Of a stretch of 47,978 nt of DNA, positions 44,906 to 47,978 are shown piece by piece. Source of the DNA: a virus; the IMG/VR virus record IMGVR_UViG_3300015265_000003, positions 1 to 47,978 of that record; one strand, written 5' to 3'. Each line of letters opens with the position of its first letter. The stretch's first letter is position 1. The position numbers were made by a program, and so were the translations under genes. The notes beneath the pieces are model-generated. The model was given only the letters and a program-made list of their open reading frames with translations, did not search any database and was not told the DNA's origin.

Positions 44906-45413
44906 TATCCGTCTCCATCCTGCATCGCCGAGACTGAAGCCCCATTCCTCTAGGCAAATTGCTCGGTGCCTTCATGAACTCAGTATCCATGCCGTGACGC
45001 TTGAGCCATGCTCGGAATGGTGTCGAGTGGCAATAGCCAAGCATCGTGGCAACTTGAGTAATCGTGTGTGTCTTTCTGGTTCGCTCGATAAGATGTGCGA
45101 CCGATTCACCGGTTCTGCTTTCGTATTCCTTGGCTAGCGTCGGCTGATTCTCAAGCTTTGCTTTGGACAGCTTGGCTCTGGTTTCTTCAGTGATTGGTGA
45201 TCGGTTCTGGTGAGAGTTACACGAACCAAATTTAGGCCAGTCAACTTTCAGCCCGTGGCGCTCAAGATACGAGCGCAGCCCCTTCGGATGTTTGTAGCCA
45301 AGAATCCTTGCCGTCGTGGCGCATGCGTAGTTATCCGCAGCAAACCCACGAACAACATCAATGAACGGCTCTCCAAACTCAGCCTCAACCTCTGCGACAA
45401 CTGACCTAGCCAC
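44841..45413 (-). CDS. Protein with two HTH-like repeats, 190 aa
   Basis: 190 aa. Two similar segments, NYACATTARILGYKHPKGLR-SYLERHGL and HTITQVATMLGYCHSTPFRA-WLKRHGM, look like tandem HTH units. A basic linker (TEETRAKLSKAKLENQP) lies between them and a basic tail follows. GTG at 45413 has GGAG 9 nt upstream and is preferred. The C-terminus overlaps the Rz1 gene convergently with no terminator between. Probably a DNA-binding regulator. It may descend from endonuclease accessory modules, as the ITEETRAKLSKAK element resembles NUMOD3-type motifs. Confidence 0.65.
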   Translation of the reverse strand: MARSVVAEVEAEFGEPFIDVVRGFAADNYACATTARILGYKHPKGLRSYLERHGLKVDWPKFGSCNSHQNRSPITEETRAKLSKAKLENQPTLAKEYESRTGESVAHLIERTRKTHTITQVATMLGYCHSTPFRAWLKRHGMDTEFMKAPSNLPRGMGLQSRRCRMETDITFQSRRKPHVSAHHAAQSTL

Positions 45414-45783
45414 GCGCAAACACTCCTTTTATTGGCTGCTTTGATAGTGCATCACTAACAGACCAGCCTCGCTTAAGCCGCGTAAGTATGGTGGTATGCG
45501 GAATTCCTGTATATCTAGCCCATGCACGAAGCCACATGCGCTTACCATCATGCTCAAGCATCCGCGAATTCTTATGCTCAATACCATTAGAACGAGGAAT
45601 CCGCTCGGCTTGACGGTAATGTGTCCACGCTATTCCTTTGTCTACAGCGTACTTCTTTAGCGTATGCGGTGAGATCCCAATGATCTGAGACGATACCGCC
45701 ATGCTGTGTTCGTTTAGCAGCTCTTGCACGACCTCAATAGTCGGCCTACCAATCTCTTTGTACAGCTCAAGCATCCAATTCAT
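45406..45783 (-). CDS. HTH DNA-binding protein, 125 aa
   Basis: 125 aa. N-terminal HTH (HSMAVSSQIIGISPHTLKKY), then a second unit (MWLRAWARYTGIPHTTILTR, LKRGWSVSDALSKQP) with the layout of phage HTH modules found beside homing endonucleases. AAGGA precedes the ATG. Overlaps the next gene. Regulator or DNA-recognition role inferred. Confidence 0.65.
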   Translation of the reverse strand: MNWMLELYKEIGRPTIEVVQELLNEHSMAVSSQIIGISPHTLKKYAVDKGIAWTHYRQAERIPRSNGIEHKNSRMLEHDGKRMWLRAWARYTGIPHTTILTRLKRGWSVSDALSKQPIKGVFARG

Positions 45784-45808
45784 AAGAAATCCTTAGTAGT
45801 TGGGATTG

Positions 45809-45827
45809 CCCCGTGGTTAGCGGGGCG
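45809..45827. other. GC-rich hairpin
   Basis: GCCCCG/CGGGGC stem with a 7-nt loop between the minus-strand genes at 45834 and 45783. No T-run on either strand. Possible mRNA stabiliser or weak terminator. Confidence 0.4.
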
Positions 45828-45833
45828 GTGTTG

Positions 45834-45989
45834 TTACTCTTCGTCGTAGCCTTCTGGCACTGGATTGCCGGTTTGCTCTGTGTACTGCTGATTCAGATAG
45901 TAACGAACGTCACTCTCGGCTGGGCCAAAGTCAGCATTGCAATGAAACCATTGCAGGTATTCGAGCTCTGCTTCTTGTGAGTTTGACAT
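45834..45989 (-). CDS. Hypothetical acidic protein, 51 aa
   Basis: 51 aa: MSNSQEAELEYLQWFHCNAD, FGPAESDVRYYLNQQY, then TGNPVPEGYDEE. The ADFGPAESDVR ... TG..PEGY pattern is shared with small proteins of many siphoviruses. ATG begins one base after the SSB stop. Probably part of the replication operon; function unknown. Confidence 0.65.
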   Translation of the reverse strand: MSNSQEAELEYLQWFHCNADFGPAESDVRYYLNQQYTEQTGNPVPEGYDEE

Positions 45990-45990
45990 A

Positions 45991-46413
45991 TCAGGCACCC
46001 ATCAGGTAGTGAGCAGGGGCAAACGGTATATTATCCGAGAAGGAATCTGGCGGCGCCGATTGCTGGCTTTGTTGTGGTGCTAACTGTTGCTGGCGTGGTG
46101 CAGGATTCGAACCGCCTTCAGACTTGCCTCCAACCAAGCTAACCGAATTCACACGCACACTCGGATAAAGCTTGCCATCATGTTCGCGCATCGAAAGTTC
46201 ACCGCTAACCGCAACCATCTGACCTTTCAGAAGGTAGTCAACCAGCTTGCTTTCGGCCTGTTTCCCCCAAAGCGCACACCCCGCCCAAATCGTGGTCGCC
46301 TTGTCGCCGTAACCAGACTTAACGGCAACGCTGAAATTTGCTACCGATTGGTCGCTGACCTTGTTTACTTTTACGTCGCCGCCGAGATTACCGGTAAAGG
46401 ACCAAACGTTCAT
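45991..46413 (-). CDS. ssb: Single-stranded DNA-binding protein
   Basis: 140 aa. OB-fold SSB: MNVWSFTGNLGGDVKVNKVS, VANFSVAVKSGYGDKATTIW, KLVDYLLKGQMVAVSGELSM, then a Gln/Pro-rich tail ending SDNIPFAPAHYLMGA. The usual acidic DDIPF tip is present as SDNIPF but followed by nine more residues. Protects ssDNA in replication and recombination. Coupled by a 4-bp overlap to the upstream gene. Confidence 0.88.
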   Translation of the reverse strand: MNVWSFTGNLGGDVKVNKVSDQSVANFSVAVKSGYGDKATTIWAGCALWGKQAESKLVDYLLKGQMVAVSGELSMREHDGKLYPSVRVNSVSLVGGKSEGGSNPAPRQQQLAPQQSQQSAPPDSFSDNIPFAPAHYLMGA

Positions 46414-46985
46414 TGTGCAACTCCTTCAGATTGAAATGCTGGTGTTCGGATCTTTTGTTTCTGCTCGTCAGTAAGCTTCCCCGACTGCTCTACTTTCGAA
46501 ATAATCTGATCCGCTGTCGCCTTGCCGCCGTCGATAGCTGCAATCCAGGCCGGAAGGTTAGCATCAAACTTGGCGGCGTCATAGTAGACGACCTCAAGTT
46601 TTTTGATCAGGTGAGGAGTGCGTTTGCCGCGAGTCGATGTCAGCGAAAGCGACAGGTCGGATTGAAGGTGAGACATGTGACTCACTCGAATTCCGCCGAC
46701 AGCAACACCACCAAACTTTACAGACGGATCACAGTAAAGAGTCATTGACTTACCAATCCAGTCTTTTCCGTTTTCACCCCAAGCACTGATCAGCGCTCTA
46801 CGCATTGACTTGCACGGTCGCCACGGCTGATGTCCGTCAGTGATATGCACATCAATAGGCTGGTCAGATGTTCCACGCCGAACGTCAGTCACTGTGACTG
46901 TGATCGGTCCAGCCAGTAGCGTGTCCGCATTAAGCTGATCGCTTTTAGGTACAACGGTGTCTCTAAGGCTTGTCACGTCGCTCAT
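46410..46985 (-). CDS. SSB-linked replication/recombination protein of unknown activity, 191 aa
   Basis: 191 aa. MSDVTSLRDTVVPKSDQLNA, ITVTVTDVRRGTSDQPIDVH, WRPCKSMRRALISAWGENGK, GGIRVSHMSHLQSDLSLSLT, then a helical C-terminus. I recognise the pattern from other phage replication operons where it sits before ssb, but know no activity. GAGG lies before the ATG. A DNA-binding or annealing role fits the neighbourhood (RecE-like nuclease, SSB) but is inference. Confidence 0.72.
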   Translation of the reverse strand: MSDVTSLRDTVVPKSDQLNADTLLAGPITVTVTDVRRGTSDQPIDVHITDGHQPWRPCKSMRRALISAWGENGKDWIGKSMTLYCDPSVKFGGVAVGGIRVSHMSHLQSDLSLSLTSTRGKRTPHLIKKLEVVYYDAAKFDANLPAWIAAIDGGKATADQIISKVEQSGKLTDEQKQKIRTPAFQSEGVAQ

Positions 46986-46999
46986 TAAAAACCTCTTTG

Positions 47000-47008
47000 T
47001 GTTATGAT
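47000..47008 (+). promoter_or_regulatory. Extended -10 promoter for HTH gene
   Basis: TGtTATGAT, start near 47015, 26-nt leader to ATG 47041. It lies between the divergent SSB-operon and HTH genes, as expected for a switch or autoregulated region. No clear minus-strand promoter was found in this gap. Confidence 0.4.
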
Positions 47009-47040
47009 TGGATCACGAAAAACATATTAAGGTAATTTTG

Positions 47041-47211
47041 ATGCTGAGTCTACAGGAAATACGAGAAAAATTGCAGGACGCGAATCACTCTGCCGTTGCG
47101 AGAAAGATTGGCATGTCACAGCCTCAGATGTGGAGGCTTATGAACCATCCAGATCCTAACCCGACCATGAAGACGCTTGAGCGAGTTAATGCGTATCTGG
47201 AGGGTAGATAG
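47041..47211 (+). CDS. Cro/CI-family HTH regulator, 56 aa
   Basis: 56 aa. MLSLQEIREKLQDANHSAVA, then RKIGMSQPQMWRLMNHPDPN: a compact Cro-like HTH (helix 2 SAVARKIGMS, helix 3 QPQMWRLMN). AAGG precedes the ATG at 47041; the open extension to 47008 starts with TTG and lacks a site. Divergent from the SSB operon, so it may repress early transcription. Overlaps the HNH gene by one base. Confidence 0.75.
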   Translation: MLSLQEIREKLQDANHSAVARKIGMSQPQMWRLMNHPDPNPTMKTLERVNAYLEGR

Positions 47212-47903
47212 TGAGATTTCTGCACATAATCAGCATTGAAGACGCAATAGCAATCGGTAGGAAATATTATGTAGCCCCTAAATTATGTGTTCATGGCCAT
47301 TTTTCTGAGCGGCTCATAAAAAATGGAGGGTGCGAAACATGTCGGGTTATCAGGCTTGAAGCCAGCAGAATTGCTAAGGCTCCGGAAATGGAAGAAAGAA
47401 GACAAAAAAGAAAAGAAGCCTCACTAGAGAAACAAAAGGCAAGAGCAAGGGAATACTACATAAAAAATAGAGAGGCTATTCGACTTCATCAAAATGCTAA
47501 GAGAGCGGAGAAATGTGATGACTACAAGGCTAGAGACAGGATTTATTACCTAAACAATCAATCCTCGATCAGAGCTAAGCAAAAGGCATACAGAGAGGCA
47601 AACCCCGAAATAAAAAGATCTCTTCACCATAAGCGCAGATCGATCAAGGCTGGAGCCGAAGGAAAATTCACGAGCGCAGAGATTGCGGATCTGCTTAAAA
47701 AGCAAAGAATCATGTGCGCTCTATGCTCTCGAAAGCTAAAAGATAGCGGACCTGAAAAGTTCCACATGGATCACATTCAGCCTCTGAGTAAAGGCGGTAC
47801 GAACTGGATTTCAAACATACAGCTGACCTGTCCAAGCTGCAACCTCAAGAAGAACGCAAAAGATCCTTTTGAGTTCGCCAAACAAAACGGGAAGCTTCTA
47901 TAG
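47211..47903 (+). CDS. HNH endonuclease with zinc site, GTG start
   Basis: 230 aa. C-terminal HNH domain 166-222: C169/C172, MDHIQPLSKGG (D187, H188), NWISNIQLTC (N202), CPSCNLKKN (C207, C210, N211). N-terminal CVHGH...CETC may bind another zinc, and a long basic helical linker (YYIKNREAIRLHQNAKRAEK) resembles that of the 22109 enzyme. GTG start with GGAGG 7 nt upstream. AT-rich and Lys-rich versus neighbours, suggesting transfer. No structured leader, unlike the other two endonuclease genes. Confidence 0.85.
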   Translation: MRFLHIISIEDAIAIGRKYYVAPKLCVHGHFSERLIKNGGCETCRVIRLEASRIAKAPEMEERRQKRKEASLEKQKARAREYYIKNREAIRLHQNAKRAEKCDDYKARDRIYYLNNQSSIRAKQKAYREANPEIKRSLHHKRRSIKAGAEGKFTSAEIADLLKKQRIMCALCSRKLKDSGPEKFHMDHIQPLSKGGTNWISNIQLTCPSCNLKKNAKDPFEFAKQNGKLL

Positions 47904-47910
47904 CTTCCCG
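47888..47910. terminator. Hairpin after HNH gene
   Basis: Same 9-bp stem as at 33-55, between the convergent HNH and exonuclease genes. Confidence 0.5.
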
Positions 47911-47916
47911 CTTCAC

Positions 47917-47978
47917 CTAGTCCTCTAGATTCACCTCAAGGCCTTCCTCGTAATTGCTTACGGCGTAATTAGGAAGGC
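47917..47978 (-). CDS. RecE-like exonuclease, 3' end only (second copy of the C-terminus)
   Basis: Repeats the last codons of the gene at 62-955 because the map ends overlap. Not a separate gene. Confidence 0.85.
   Translation of the reverse strand, partial: LPNYAVSNYEEGLEVNLED

Larger units (their letters stand above)
47856..47978. repeat. Terminal direct repeat, right copy
   Basis: Exact copy of bases 1-123; see the left copy. Includes the end of the HNH gene and the last codons of the RecE-like exonuclease gene (47917-47978, minus strand). Confidence 0.95.

Noticed and set aside
1-47978. Lysogeny module (integrase, CI repressor) or CRISPR array
   Set aside because: No integrase or transposase motifs and no regularly spaced repeats with unique spacers. 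The HTH genes are small and scattered, and the iterons have no spacers of CRISPR length.

Overview
The window is a complete, circularly closed genome map of a tailed phage with a long non-contractile (siphovirus) tail. The first 123 bases recur exactly as the last 123, so one genome unit is 47,855 bp. A P22 gp3-like small terminase suggests headful packaging of permuted DNA, but no pac site was located. The host is probably a Pseudomonas: several accessory proteins (the 41767-42534 gene, the DUF1643 gene, the DUF6246-like tail chaperone) resemble proteins I associate with Pseudomonas phages. This is inference from protein style, not a search. No integrase, no clear CI-type repressor, no DNA or RNA polymerase and no CRISPR array are visible. 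The phage looks virulent and dependent on the host replisome and RNA polymerase.

Layout. (1) 44841-46985 and, across the map ends, 62-4216, minus strand: SSB and its partner, HTH proteins, a RecE-like exonuclease, a VRR-NUC nuclease and an SF2 helicase. This is the recombination/replication arm. An HTH gene plus an HNH endonuclease gene (47041-47903, plus strand) sits inside it. (2) 4331-6052, plus: an AlpA-like HTH gene, a RepA-like helicase and an iteron cluster that is probably the replication origin. (3) 6053-13654, plus: about two dozen small, tightly overlapped genes, presumably host take-over and accessory functions, including DUF4031-like and DUF6378-like proteins, an HTH-metallophosphoesterase and several very small membrane peptides. 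(4) 13655-14040: a non-coding stretch with a tRNA-Ser(UGA)-like RNA, its promoter and a terminator. (5) 14041-40786: holin, terminase, head, connector and tail genes. The portal and MuF-like genes (17824-20948) are inverted relative to the rest and separated by a GIY-YIG endonuclease gene. An HNH endonuclease gene precedes the protease/scaffold gene. Minus-strand moron-like genes interrupt the head and tail modules at 25.8-26.6, 27.6-28.0 and 30.5-30.7 kb. (6) 40818-43864, minus: accessory genes, part of them GC-rich. (7) 43964-44905, plus: endolysin and Rz/Rz1, far from the holin.

Regulation. Most structural-gene units start with an extended -10 element (TGnTAAAAT type) lacking a good -35. 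Several are back-to-back with sigma70-like promoters whose -35 is TTGACGC and which drive opposite-strand accessory genes. Strong hairpin terminators close most units. The most unusual elements are a promoter-plus-pseudoknot leader shared by two unrelated homing-endonuclease genes, the tRNA-like RNA, a 12-bp palindrome repeated at the 3' ends of five genes, and an apparent +1 frameshift in a virion gene.
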